Part shown: one piece after another, positions 1 through 10,410 of the stretch
Position numbering within the stretch: the stretch's first letter is position 1
How the letters are laid out: each line of letters starts with the position of its first letter
Assembly (NCBI GenBank): GCA_021030915.1
Contig: JAGEMR010000020.1
Span: 62,001 to 126,000 of the forward strand
Source: Astrothelium macrocarpum
Taxonomy: Eukaryota; Ascomycota; Dothideomycetes; Trypetheliales; Trypetheliaceae
Length of the DNA: 64,000 bases
Direction: 5' to 3'
The notes under the pieces: model-generated
Told to the model about the DNA's origin: nothing
Seen by the model: the letters and a program-made list of their open reading frames with translations, nothing else
Database searches by the model: none
Program-made: the position numbers and the translations under genes

Positions 1-1037
1 TGATGACCGCCACCATGGCGGCAAGAAGACCAGAGATGATGACGGAATTGATGATGGCCAGCCAGTGAATCTTAGAACTGTCTTCTTGATCCACAAAATA
101 AAGATCCCATCGATTCTGCCATTCCACTTTATCCTCTTCGCGAAAATATACAGAATAAGTGTACGGGATGATCAACGTGGCATTCTCGTCGAACTCCTCC
201 TCTTCTTCCGGGTATAGAGCGTTACCGTGTCTGTCAGCAGAGGTAGTATTCGTGCTATCCATCCTTAGTTCAAATCCTCTCTCGCCGGCTTGGATGTCTT
301 CTGGCAGACCAGTCTCGTTTCGACCATCCGCCTCTAAGCTTTTTGCATATATTTCGAAACCCACGATTGTCTTCTTTCCATTATCTCCATCTCTTCCAGG
401 TGCCCTGTGGTAGCGAATCACAATGGTGAAATGATTATTAATGTAGTAGATTGGTAGGCCGGTTTTTGGTGAAAGATCCTCATATCCGAGCTTGAATCCA
501 GCAGCATAATACTTGCGCGATTTATCGACAGTCACGAAGCTTGTGGCGCCAGGGAGATTATCCACAATCCATTCTGCTACAAAGCCATCTGCCACCAAAT
601 CTTCGGCCTTTTTCAATCCATTCCGATCAACGGTCTGGCTGCAAAGGTAATGCGCTTCATCATCATTACCCATGTTCAACTCATAGTCCGATAACGTGAT
701 CCGATCTCCACGCAAGACCTCACCAAGGTTGAGAGCCAAATGGGACCCACTAATGAGATTCGATGCTCCATGTCGACGGCCGCTTGGAGGGCAGACGAAT
801 GGCAGCTCCGAGTATGCAAACTGTAGCTGAGAATTGTCCGAGTATACTTTGTTGACAAAGAGAGGGATTGCTTCGCCGTCATTATAACTTCTTATCGACC
901 ATCCTGGGATACAGTTAGCCTGACAATACAAGTTCTGGTACGGGAGCTGAACCAGGTATGTAAAAGGCGCTTCCTAAGGGTAAGAACCCGAGTACCGCAA
1001 TCAGAGGGGTAATTAGTAACCGAAAGTCGCAATGCAT
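1..1037 (-). CDS. EMP70/TM9 superfamily (nonaspanin) protein, N-terminal half, runs off the window
   Basis: Nonaspanins are endosome/Golgi membrane proteins with a lumenal N-terminal domain and nine membrane spans. Model: exon 1 at 953-1037, a 49-nt intron at 904-952 (branch GCTAAC, acceptor CAG), exon 2 from 903 leftwards past base 1. Exon 1 encodes a signal peptide ending near GSAFYIPG; splicing gives the family signature FYIPGWSIRSYNDGE followed by IPLFVNKVYSD. Further family blocks are visible: CPPSGRRHGASNL, GEVLRGDRITLSDYEL, and near base 60-120 RWDLYFVDQED then SSKIHWLAIINS, which leads into the first transmembrane span. The reading frame is open to the window edge, so the membrane domain is outside. 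Family call is firm; which yeast paralogue (EMP70, TMN2 or TMN3) it matches cannot be told from this half. Confidence 0.9.
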
Positions 1038-1612
1038 AGCTAAGACGTAAAGGAGATGCGAAAATCACGGGCTACGCAGGCCGAAGGCCTCGAATGTTCT
1101 CGTGAACCTCTTGTAGGTGGACTTGCGGTGTACTTGACGGTGTCGTGGCTTCGACGGGTTATGAGGCTTGCTGCGCAATGACAGCTGTTGCGCTTACCCT
1201 CATAACATGGAAACAGTAGGGTCGCGAAAGTATTACCAAACGAATGTAAGCGGTACAGAGCACCGGAAAGGAATCAATTAAGGACACTTCGACCAGAGGT
1301 TGGGGGTGGGGGCAGAAATGCGGCATCTAACTAAGATATACGAGATAGGAACGAGACCCTGACCGGTCATCTTTATGCGAACCCCTTCACCGGTCTCAAT
1401 CGAGCATAAAGCGCATAACTTGCACTTTCCAAGAGAGCATCAAAGTTGGTGAGGAGCTGTCTATATGTTTATCCACGTTAAGAGTCATTGTGTAGTAGAC
1501 AATGGCCTCTCACTGCCTTACGACACTAACGAGCAGGGTGAATTCGGCAGAGAAGCGTTCGCATGATGCCACTTTCGTCTCTATTGTGTATTTATATTTG
1601 GGTATCAAGGTA
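1038..1612. other. Intergenic, EMP70 upstream region and ROK1 downstream region
   Basis: About 575 bases between two minus-strand genes. I see no convincing reading frame, RNA gene or repeat. It should hold the EMP70-like promoter and the ROK1 3' untranslated region. Confidence 0.5.
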
Positions 1613-3931
1613 TCAATCGTCGAATCCATCAAATTCACTCTCAATCATGTTCACATCATGACGCTCTCTCCCCGAAACTCTCCTCTTCATGCTCCCCGCC
1701 ACAGCACCTCTCCGGTTGTTCTCCACCCTCCTATCAAAACCGCTCTTTGTCGATATCCTCATCTTAGCCCTACCCTCTTTCCCATCCTCTTTCCTCACTC
1801 CCTCCCTTCTCGCCTCCACACCTCTCTTCTTCAACCTCTTCCTCTCCCTCTTACTCACGCTCGGCAATGCCTTCATCAACCACTCCGGAACCCCCTCCTC
1901 CCGTCCATCATCTCCATCTCCATCCCCCTCGCCACCCCTCGCCTCCCTCTTCAACTTCTCACTCGTCCTAATCACATTCGCCACCCCCTTCACCACCCCC
2001 ACATCCTCCTTCGTATACAGCGTCACCGCGATTCCTCCTTCCCTCCCCGCCCTGCCCGTCCGTCCCACACGATGGACGTACGCAGCGCTGCTATTCGGGA
2101 CATCGTAATTGACCACCGCATTGACGCCGCGAAAGTCCATGCCGCGCGCCAGCAAGTCCGTCGTGATCAAAATCCACACCTCGCCCTTCCGGAATCGGGT
2201 CAGGATGGCTGTGCGCGCCTTTACGGGGAGCGAGGCGTGGAGGCATGCCACTCGGCTGGAGCCGCCGGCCGAGAGGGGGATGTCGTAGAGGATTTCGGAG
2301 TGTAGAGCTTGCGCGCGGGGAATGGTTTGTGTGAAGATGAGGAGTGGAGGGGTGAGAGCAGGTAGGTTGGAGTTGATGTTGTGGTCTCCGCGTGAGGAAG
2401 TCGATGAAACGGATGCGGTGGGATGTATCATTTGGCGCAGGGCGAGGAGCTTGCCTTGTTCCGTGGCGGCGTAGATCAGTCTTTGTGAGATGGTCGGGAG
2501 GGCTGCGTCCTTTAAGCCTACGATGAGACGAAGGAGTGGTCGGTGTATGATTTCCGGCGATGCTCCTAATGATTTGATTCTTTGGTCGATGGAGGACTTG
2601 GCCAGCTGCTCAATACTTGAGCCCATCGTCGCGGACCAAAGACTCACCTGAAGCGCGGGAGCGGAACATGCATGCCAAATTTCGAGGGTCTGTTGTCGGA
2701 AGAGTGGATCCAATAGCACATCTGCCTCGTCCAAAACTAGGTGCTGAACGTTTTCCAACGAACTTACTATTACCCCATCAGGCTTGAGGGCATTCAATAA
2801 ACTTAGCGGCGTTGAAACGAGGATTTCACGCTGAACAGTAAACTTCTCCCATTCCGCATCTGTCAGCACAGGCTCTTTTTGAGTCTCTTCCTCAGACTCG
2901 TCGTCATCGTCATCAGTATTGTGATTGCCACTCAAAAACCGTGCATTCACATTCGTCGCACCTCGTTGAGGCCATATTCTCATTCCCTTGCGCATCAGCG
3001 TTAGCCTGACTTTGCCAGAAAGTATCGTGCGCCCTTCATGCACGATTTGAGCCGCTAGCTCTCTCGTCGGTGCAACAATGACGGCTTGCGGCCAGTGCAT
3101 ATATTCAGATACTCGTCCCTTGGGCCGCCACCCCATGGAGGAGTTCCTGGCCTGAAGGGAATGGATTAGTGGGATGAGGAAGGCCATCGTCTTGCCGCTT
3201 CCCGTCGGAGCAACGGTCAGAAGGTTTGGCATGACCATATTAGTGTGAGCTGCCGGAATAGTGGATTGAATGGCATTTTGGGATTCTCGAGCTTCACTAG
3301 GACCGCAGAGTAAAGGCAAGCTTCCGAGTTGAACTTCAGTTGGCACTTTGAAGCCCTGAGATTCAATGCTATTGACTAGTTTCTTTGATATACCATATTG
3401 TGAAGAAAGCTGGCCAAATGCTGTAAGAGGTTGCGGATAGATCTGACGTATATTACTCTCTTTCGATATTTGCACATCTTCTTTAAGCTTCCTTCTTCTC
3501 TTTCTCACATCTTTTGATTTTTCTGGTGCATGCCCATCGTCGAGGATGGCAATTTTAAGCTTATGTGCCTTCAAAATTCTTTTACATTCGTCCTCGCTCA
3601 TCCAATTGGAGAATTGACTTGACGCCACATCCTCGTCTGCTGATTCTGCTTTCTTAAGATGCTTTGACGTTGAATGACTGCCTCTTGTTTCCTGCTCATT
3701 GTGAAAGAAGTCCAACTCGTTCGGAAATTGTTCGTTGATTCCCGTGCCATCTTCGTCCCGTGAGCGCTTCCCGAAGGTGTGTTTACTATGGTCATCTTCT
3801 AGCTCATGATCTTTCCCGAAAAGTCGTGGATCTCGAGACTGACCACTGGAGGGCAACTGCAGTTGGGATTTGGTCTTTTTGCCGCCTTTGATGAGTGTCG
3901 TCGACCGAGTCAGTAGTTTCAACGCATCCAT
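1613..3931 (-). CDS. ROK1: ATP-dependent DEAD-box RNA helicase, Rok1/DDX52 type
   Basis: Single-exon gene of 772 codons. I prefer the second in-frame Met (3931), which gives MDALKLLTRSTTLI, the usual Rok1 N-terminus; a Met four codons earlier (3943) is possible. Helicase motifs in order: Q region GFKVPTEVQ, motif I APTGSGKT (about residue 240), APTRELAAQ, motif II DEAD (about 399), motif III SAT, and motif VI HRVGRTGRAGR (about 618). The lysine/arginine-rich C-terminal tail and an acidic insert (DDDDDESEEE) are typical of nucleolar helicases. In yeast Rok1 acts in the nucleolus on early 18S rRNA processing and snR30 release in 40S subunit assembly; that role is transferred by homology. No truncation or frameshift seen. 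Confidence 0.93.
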   Translation of the reverse strand: MDALKLLTRSTTLIKGGKKTKSQLQLPSSGQSRDPRLFGKDHELEDDHSKHTFGKRSRDEDGTGINEQFPNELDFFHNEQETRGSHSTSKHLKKAESADEDVASSQFSNWMSEDECKRILKAHKLKIAILDDGHAPEKSKDVRKRRRKLKEDVQISKESNIRQIYPQPLTAFGQLSSQYGISKKLVNSIESQGFKVPTEVQLGSLPLLCGPSEARESQNAIQSTIPAAHTNMVMPNLLTVAPTGSGKTMAFLIPLIHSLQARNSSMGWRPKGRVSEYMHWPQAVIVAPTRELAAQIVHEGRTILSGKVRLTLMRKGMRIWPQRGATNVNARFLSGNHNTDDDDDESEEETQKEPVLTDAEWEKFTVQREILVSTPLSLLNALKPDGVIVSSLENVQHLVLDEADVLLDPLFRQQTLEIWHACSAPALQVSLWSATMGSSIEQLAKSSIDQRIKSLGASPEIIHRPLLRLIVGLKDAALPTISQRLIYAATEQGKLLALRQMIHPTASVSSTSSRGDHNINSNLPALTPPLLIFTQTIPRAQALHSEILYDIPLSAGGSSRVACLHASLPVKARTAILTRFRKGEVWILITTDLLARGMDFRGVNAVVNYDVPNSSAAYVHRVGRTGRAGREGGIAVTLYTKEDVGVVKGVANVIRTSEKLKREARGGEGDGDGDDGREEGVPEWLMKALPSVSKRERKRLKKRGVEARREGVRKEDGKEGRAKMRISTKSGFDRRVENNRRGAVAGSMKRRVSGRERHDVNMIESEFDGFDD

Positions 3932-4466
3932 ACAGACCTTCAACGGCCTTCAACTAGTAGCGGAAAGCACGAGGAGAACAGCGCACTTGAGGATCATCAA
4001 CAAAATAAAGTCGTACTTAGGTTCAAAACTCTGCTTGAATCAATGGTTACTAACGGTCACTTAGAAAAGCGAAGGTGGTCAAAAACTTGGCCTTCCAAAA
4101 TGAAATCTCTTTTTGAGCTTTCAGAACTTTCAATCCAAGAATAACACATGTCATCTTCCAAAGTAGATAGATCGCATTTCCCAATCGACAGACACTCGCA
4201 TTCTACTCAGCGAACAGTCACTAAGTATTTACGAGATCTCCTACAGTACCCGTCCACAAATCTAGTCTTGTTGACCAAACTACGTTTGGGGAATTACGCT
4301 CTTCACATTGCGTTATTTAGGCATTATGAATTCCTGTTATCTGCATATTGTTTAATTAGACTTCATGAGCACAAGCATTGCTCAAACCACTCATCCACCA
4401 TCTCTCACCGTCTGTATCTCTCAAATTTAATATGAGAGACGTATTATGAATAATAGCCATATCGGG
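3932..4466. other. Intergenic, ROK1 upstream region up to the transposon nest
   Basis: Short open frames here lack any recognisable domain or codon pattern and I do not call them genes. Base composition falls towards AT after 4430, at the edge of the transposon nest. Confidence 0.5.
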
Positions 4467-4468
4467 TA

Positions 4469-4545
4469 GGAGTATTCCCCACCACTCCGCTCGGACCACC
4501 ACTCCGCTCGGGGCCTCGCTGTCACGACGGCGAAATTTGAACGTC
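4469..4545. mobile_element. Unpaired left terminus of a pogo/Fot1-like element
   Basis: A TA dinucleotide at 4467-4468 is followed by GGAGTATTCC and then the motif CCACCACTCCGCTCGG, repeated after a short gap (about 4480-4511). The GC-rich segment stops at about 4545, where strongly AT-rich sequence begins. A directly repeated motif just inside a TA-flanked end is also seen at the ends of three other elements in the window. The GGAGT start is shared with the element at 35112. I found no matching inverted end between here and 8.95 kb, so the element is truncated or its right end was lost. Inferred from architecture only. Confidence 0.5.
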
Positions 4546-5169
4546 GATAATTTCAATAATAATATAATTTATGAGATTCCAATTATATGATCTGAATACA
4601 TTTTTCTAAATATATCTAATATATTATGATAATTAATCTAAATATCTGTCTGATTTATATATTTGACGTTCTGATTTTATTATTATGATAATCTTATTTA
4701 TATTATAATTATTTAATCCATTAAAATCAATAATAATTTAAAATTTTTTTAAAATTGATAATAATTTTTTTGATTTCTGATGAAATATTTTAATATCAAT
4801 TTTGAATTATTTATCAATTTTTTATTATATTGAGATTTTTATTATTTATTATAATCGAATTATGATAAAAATATTATATATATAAAATGATAATTATTTA
4901 TTCATCTGACGTTATTATTTCTGAATTTATTTTAATTTTCTATTAATAATTATTAAAATCTTTTCAATTATTTTAATTATTTTTTCAGTTTTTTTTTTGA
5001 ATTTTAATTATTTTATTTTTTTTAATCATAATTTATATTTTATAAAAAAAATAAAAATGAATTTTATAATTATTATTATTATTAATAATATAAAAAAGAA
5101 ATTTAGATTGATTATAACGTTTTTTTTTTTAATTAAAATTATTTTTAAATTCTAATTTTCATATTTCAA
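4546..5169. other. AT-rich decayed transposon interior
   Basis: Almost entirely A/T with long homopolymer runs and stops in every frame. It lies between an orphan transposon end and the left end of a nested element, so it is most simply the RIP-mutated interior of an older element. No gene can be read. Confidence 0.6.
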
Positions 5170-5238
5170 TAGAGTCAACCCCCACCGCTTGGCGCAAACC
5201 ATCGTTTGGCGCACGCATCACATACGCCCGAAATGCGC

Positions 5239-5376
5239 TCAATCTGCGGTACACTTCCACCTCTCCGAATCTAAATCTGAATTATCTGATGAATCATTAG
5301 ATATATAAATTTCTTCTTCTGATTCTTTTTTTTTTAATTCAATTTTATATGAATATTCATGATAATATTTTGTATA
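5239..5376 (-). pseudogene. Remnant C-terminus of the outer element's transposase
   Basis: A short open stretch between the left terminal repeat and the inner insertion reads KKKESEEEIYISNDSSDNSD then LDSERWKCTAD and a stop. Acidic, serine-rich tails ending near the element terminus are common in pogo/Fot1 transposases. It is cut off on its N-terminal side by the inner element and by AT-rich decay. Assignment rests on position and composition, not on a diagnostic domain. Confidence 0.45.
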
Positions 5377-5378
5377 TA

Positions 5379-7238
5379 ACGTATAACACAAGCGAGTCGG
5401 CCACCCAAGCGAGTCGGCCACTTTTCCGCACTCTCGTACAACTCTTATTCAAATCAAATTTTCTTCACATTCTATCATGATTCAAATCTAGAAAGAAAGT
5501 GACCTTATTTTTGCATTTCAGATATTTCAAAAGAATCCTAAATTAAATATTCGCCGTGCGGTAATTATATATAAAATTCCTTATACGATATTTCAAAATC
5601 GATAATATGAAAAATTTTTATAACACGATATTTGATCTTATAATTAAAAATTTATTGAATTAAAAGAATAAATATTTATATGATATATATTTGATTTGGA
5701 TTCATGATCATTTCCTTTCCAATATTATGATATTGAAAATATAATGAATTGATTATTATATGATTATAATATATCATATATAAATAAGAATTGGATTTTT
5801 AATTTCATATAACGATAATCTAAATTCTGGATATATTTTAATTATAAAATCGATTATTAGAAAATTCAATATGAAAATTCTGATAAATTTCGCGAATGAT
5901 TTAATCTCATATAATATATAATTGATAAATTTGATATTCAAAAGGGGGATATTTATAATTTTAATAAAATAGAATTTTTGATAAATCAAATTTTATTAGA
6001 AATAATTATTATTAATATTGAAAGATATAAAAAATCTTATACGATTTAATAGAATAATCAAAAATAGATGATAATAATTCAAAATATGAATATATTGAAT
6101 TATATTATTCTATCATAAATTATTATTACGAATAAAAATCATTTTTTATTTTGATATAAAAATAATCCATTATTATATAATTGAATAATTATTATATTAA
6201 ATAATAATTGAATAATAAATGAATGAAATTTAGATTGAATTCAATATTTTAATCGATATATTAAGAATTATATGATAGATATATATCGTTTTTTTATTTT
6301 TGATAAATACGAAAATTATTATTTTATTAATTTTGAATTATATTATTAAAAGAATAATATTATTATATTTTATATGTCTATTCATTTATTATATAAATTA
6401 TAATTATTTGATATAGGCTATTTTTGTGTATTAAAACGTGTATATGATTAAATAATTGATAATCTCGTATGAATATATATTATTCATGTTTCAAAAGAGG
6501 ATTTCTTTCTAATATTTTATAAAATTTTTCAGATTATTATGATAGAATTAAATATTTAAAGAGATTTTCGAAGAGCAGAATTTATATCATACGATTCAGA
6601 ATATGTGATTTCATAATTAGATGTGAAATTATATATATCTATATTTTCGGAAAATTTTTCTGGGACCCTCTTTTTATGAGAATCAAAAACATTAAATAAC
6701 CCTACCGAAACGTAATTTCAAATTGAATATATCAAAAATCGAATTATACGATATTAAAATAATTCTCCATTTGAATTTTTATTTATTATTGATTAAATTT
6801 CATATGATACGACCGTAATAATGCATTAATTGATCCTTTTGAAAGAAAAGATTGAAATATTTCGTATGATAAATCAAAAATTTAACCGATATCGGAGAAT
6901 TAAAAAAATCCGTCTATTAGAAGAAGAATCTCTTTCTGTATAAAATGGACAGAATCTGCAGATTCAGAAAGAATTTCAGTAGATAATATAATAAGAAATA
7001 AATGAAAATGGTAATTATATAAGAATATCAAAAATATATAAACGGCGATATGGTAACTGCAACAAACCTGGGCATAATGCGCGCACCTGTACTATAATTA
7101 AAGATATATCTGAGAAAGAGAATTCTGAATAGTTTAGAGAAATTTATGTTGTTATAGTTAAGTTATTTGAATTCTTTATATGAGAGTGCGGAAAAGTGGC
7201 CGACTCGTTTGGGTGGCCGACTCGCTTGTGTTATACGT
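5379..7238 (-). mobile_element. Inner pogo/Fot1-like element, 1,860 bp, RIP-degraded
   Basis: Flanked by TA at 5377-5378 and 7239-7240. The ends are inverted repeats of about 60 bases that differ at about two positions: each starts ACGTATAACACAAGCGAGTC and contains the 15-base motif AAGCGAGTCGGCCAC twice (second copy AACGAG at the right end), then TTTTCCGCACTCTC. The 1.86-kb length fits a Fot1/pogo transposon. Everything between the ends is AT-rich with no intact frame; one fragment at 5774-5989 hints at the transposase. The element inserted into the outer element and is therefore younger than it. Confidence 0.87.
5774..5989 (-). pseudogene. Possible transposase fragment (CENP-B/Tc5-like helix-turn-helix) of the inner element
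   Basis: A 71-codon frame inside the AT-rich interior reads NFLIIDFIIKIYPEFRLSLY near its end. This resembles a RIP-altered version of the block W..RFIKRHPEF.. that closes the second DNA-binding domain of pogo/Fot1 transposases. All other residues are drifting to I, F, N, K and Y, as C-to-T mutation would produce. It is not translated into anything functional. Low confidence because AT-rich DNA yields such residues by chance. Confidence 0.35.
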
Positions 7239-8861
7239 TAATTTTATTTCTATTTCGTGTATAATATATAATATTTTTATAATTAAATAAATATTAAAAT
7301 TCTCTAATTTAATTCTTTTATTTTTAATATTATATTTTCGTTTATTAAAAAATTCTGATAGATTTATTATTTATTTTAATATAAATACGATCGTAATATT
7401 CTATAATTCATATAAATATATCATATATTCCGTATAATATTTTATCGGCGATTCAATTATATTATATTTATTCAAATTTTTCGCAAATATTTTATTTAAT
7501 TTATTAAATTCAATCATTTCTGAAGAAGAATTTTTAAATAATATAAAATTTAAATTAATTGAATTTATTAATTTAGACGAAATTTTTAAAATTAAAATAA
7601 AATGTAGATAAATTTTTAAAAATTCATTTATAATAAAACGATAATATATTTATATTTTAAAAATTATTTTAAATATTCTTTTTTAATATAATTTTATTAT
7701 ATATTTGAATAAATAATTTAATTCATTTTATTTTAATTATATATTATATATTAAATTATAAAAATATAATTATTTCATTTATATAAAATCATTTAAATAT
7801 AAAAAATATATTCATATTAAATGATTAAAATATATACGAATAATAAAATAATATTATAAAATTAATCTTTTTATTTATATAATATTTGATAAAAAAAATT
7901 TGTATATAATTATTATAATTATTTATAATAAATAAATATCAATAATTTGTATATCATTTATATATTTAAAATTCAAAAATTTCTATTAATTATTATAATT
8001 TTAAATTATTTAATATTTAATTATTTTTATTGATTATAAAATGATATTCTAATAATATTTTTTCGAAAAATCAGTATATATTTATATATTTATTTTTAAA
8101 AATTATCAAAAATATAAATATTTCATTTATCATATTAATATATTCAATTATTAATATCTATTTTTATTTTTTTTTCATATCAAAATGAATTAATATTTTA
8201 AATAATTATTTTTTATTAATATCAAATTCAGATTCATTTATATTATAAATATTATAAAATTTATATTTATATTTTTTTTATTATATTTCGAATATATCGA
8301 ATTAATGATTTATTATTTTATGATTTATTTTCTATATATGAATAAATTCCAAATAATATATATATATATTGACAATTTCAGAATATTATTTAATAAAATG
8401 ATTGATCTAATTATAATTGATTAATTCAAATATAATATAAATAATTCGTTTATATGATATATATTCAATATATTTAAAATATATTAATTATATAAATTTA
8501 AATAATAATAAATATATGATTGATATTTTTAAAATGATAATTTATTTAATTAAATATATCAGAATTGATTCTTTAGAATTTATAAAAAATTATTATCATT
8601 ATTAATTTTTGATATATAAAATATTTTCGTTAAATCTATATTTTAAAATCAATTCAATGATTTCAAATTATTATATAATTTCATGAATTAATAAAAATGA
8701 ATTTTTAAAATATATAATAATAATAATTTATATTTGATTTTTATATTCTGCATTTTTTGAAGAATTTTTAATAGTCATGATTAATTAGTGTTCGTCGCAA
8801 GCGGAGCGCATATAATGCGTGCGCCAAGCGATGGTTTGCGCCAAGCGGTGGGGGTTGACTC

Positions 8862-8944
8862 TATTATAATAAATAAGAGAATAGAAGGTTGGTACGCGCG
8901 ACGCGTGGTGGGGTCTGCGCACTCGCTTGTGTTGCGCACTCGCT
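8862..8944. mobile_element. Unpaired right terminus of another pogo-like element
   Basis: Read on the minus strand from 8946, a TA is followed by AGCGAGTGCGCA, then ACACA, then AGCGAGTGCGCA again, and then GACCCCACCACGCG. This is the same 'motif twice just inside TA' layout as the paired elements, and the AAGCGAGT core resembles that of the inner element at 5379. No inverted partner was found to the left, so the outer element at 5172 probably landed in this one and its left end was lost or mutated away. Confidence 0.5.
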
Positions 8945-9080
8945 TATGAACCACGTTACCACCAAAACATCCTACATCGCTCTGAAGCAGATAAGATGTC
9001 TTGGCATTCCATGACCTTAGAAGGGTGTCACCATTTGGAGCGTTGTCAATTACTCCGCTCAAATAAACAACATAATTCAT
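8945..9080 (-). pseudogene. Gene fragment truncated at a transposon end
   Basis: Forty-five codons starting at 9080 (MNYVVYLSGVIDNAPNGDTL...) stay open until the transposon terminus at 8946, after which the frame runs into terminal-repeat sequence. The residue composition looks like ordinary coding sequence, unlike the nest beside it. No family recognised. It may be the 5' end of a gene broken by the transposon, or chance. The stretch from 9081 to the SDR stop at 9340 shows nothing else. Confidence 0.25.
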
Positions 9081-9339
9081 ATTCCTGATTTACATACTAT
9101 TACGATAGCTGCTTTGAGCCTGTAGTCTATCTCTAGCTTGGAATTGAGTATGGAATACTTTAGACAATTGTCAGTTCGCGCTTCATGCTTGAAATATTAC
9201 CTCTGCGGCCTTGGCGAATGTCGCTGCCTCGACCGTTGCACGAAGCGCTACAATGAATTGTGGTGACCTTGCCTATTTCTTTGCTGCCAAACTTAATACA
9301 AGATGGTGTGAATCTGGCTGATCTTCAATTGTCCTCGGT

Positions 9340-10410
9340 CTACTTCCCTTCACCAGAGGCGAGGGCACTGTTGATATCGGACTCGATGTTCTGCCACACC
9401 CGCTCGACCGCTCCCTCGCTCCGTAGCTGAGCGAGTAATGTCTCAACTTTGGACTTTGCGCTCTCCCCGTACGCGTCGATTGAATATACGCCGCTGCCAC
9501 TCTGACCATCAGTGCCTCTTGCAAGAGTCAAGCCCTCAACCAGTGGTACACCAGATGCCGTGTCCCCAGAGCCCGCAGAGAAGCGTGCACTAGTGCAGAG
9601 AAATAAATGGCGGTCACCTGCTTCCTCCAGTGGTATATTAACTAGCGGACCGAGCATGACGAATATGGTCTTCAACACACGCATGAGCGGGCCGATTGAA
9701 CCACGAGCAATTCCAGACTGGACAGAGCCAGGGAAGTTGTGTACAAACGACACCTCAGGCGCCTCCTTATGGTGCGTCTCTAAGGCCAGGGTCACAATGG
9801 AAGCTTCATGGCCATATGCCTCCATCCGACCAAGGTTCCAAGCTTGAAAGTCATTCATATTGATCGGGCCTTCCATGGTAGCCCCGAAAGTACTGACGAT
9901 ACGACGCAGACATTTTGCTCGGCGTATCAAGGGCAGTAGATTCGAGATGAAGCGACTGCGGGCGTATATGGTTAGAGCTGCGGGATAATGCAACCCTTCC
10001 TCGGTCGCTGTACAGATTCAGTGGGAGGGATAGGGCCAAATAGTGTATACCAACTTACTAATGCCTGTTTGGAGAGTACCGACGGTCAAAAATAGTAGGT
10101 TGATGACCTCCTCTTTCCTCGTAAGCTCTTTGCATATCTCATCCACATTGCGCATGAGACTTGTTTCGTGCTTGAGAAAGATAAAAGTTCCTTCAGGGTT
10201 AAGCGCTTGACACTCGACCGTGATGCGGTCACCAGCTTCTTGGCTACGCCCGACAATGTAGACATGCGGCCGAGTAGTGTATTTCGCGAATTTTTTTACT
10301 GTTGTTTCACCGATCCCGTTTGTAGCTCCGATGAAAACTGCAACAAGTCCAGCCGGTAGAGTGGACTTGATACGGCTATTTGAAGACTCCACAATATCAA
10401 GAGACACCAT
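9340..10410 (-). CDS. Divergent NAD(P)-binding short-chain dehydrogenase/reductase family protein
   Basis: Two exons, 10059-10410 and 9340-10007, separated by a 51-nt intron (10008-10058); splicing gives TLQTGITTEEGLHYPAALT in frame. The chosen start is MVSLDIVESS at 10410; an upstream in-frame Met at 10482 would add 24 poorly conserved residues. The N-terminal Rossmann motif is GATNGIGE followed by VYIVGRSQEAGDR, which fits NADP(H) binding. The canonical YxxxK active site is not obvious: the equivalent region reads TIYARSRFISNLLPL, so Lys is replaced by Arg. This pattern is usual in a fungal SDR subgroup often found near secondary-metabolism genes. No such cluster is visible here. Substrate unknown; about 339 aa. 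Confidence 0.8.

Larger units (their letters stand above)
5172..8861 (-). mobile_element. Outer pogo/Fot1-like element, RIP-degraded and interrupted by a second element
   Basis: Terminal inverted repeats match at 5170-5218 and 8815-8863: about 49 bases with one mismatch, both starting TA then GAGTCAACCCCCACC. The TA at 5170-5171 and 8862-8863 fits a Tc1/mariner-pogo target duplication. Each end carries the motif CGCTTGGCGCA twice (one copy CGTTTGGCGCA). Subtracting the inner element (5379-7238 plus one TA) leaves about 1,828 bp, the usual size of a Fot1-type transposon. The interior is extremely AT-rich and stop-filled. A surviving acidic peptide near the left end reads leftward, so the transposase lay on the minus strand. 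Not autonomous. Confidence 0.85.

Noticed and set aside
1502..2305. 267-codon plus-strand frame opposite ROK1
   Set aside because: It is the antisense of the helicase C-terminus; composition (Pro/Leu/His runs) is what the reverse of that GC-rich coding strand gives.
4148..4435. 95-codon plus-strand frame beside the nest
   Set aside because: No domain, low-complexity His/Ser content and falling GC; likely chance.
4546..8780. AT-rich block as a centromere fragment or inserted mitochondrial DNA
   Set aside because: It is bounded and subdivided by GC-rich, TA-flanked inverted repeats of transposon size; no mitochondrial gene can be read.
5172..8861. The outer inverted repeats as a long-terminal-repeat retrotransposon
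   Set aside because: The repeats are inverted, not direct, short, and flanked by TA; no reverse transcriptase fragment is visible.
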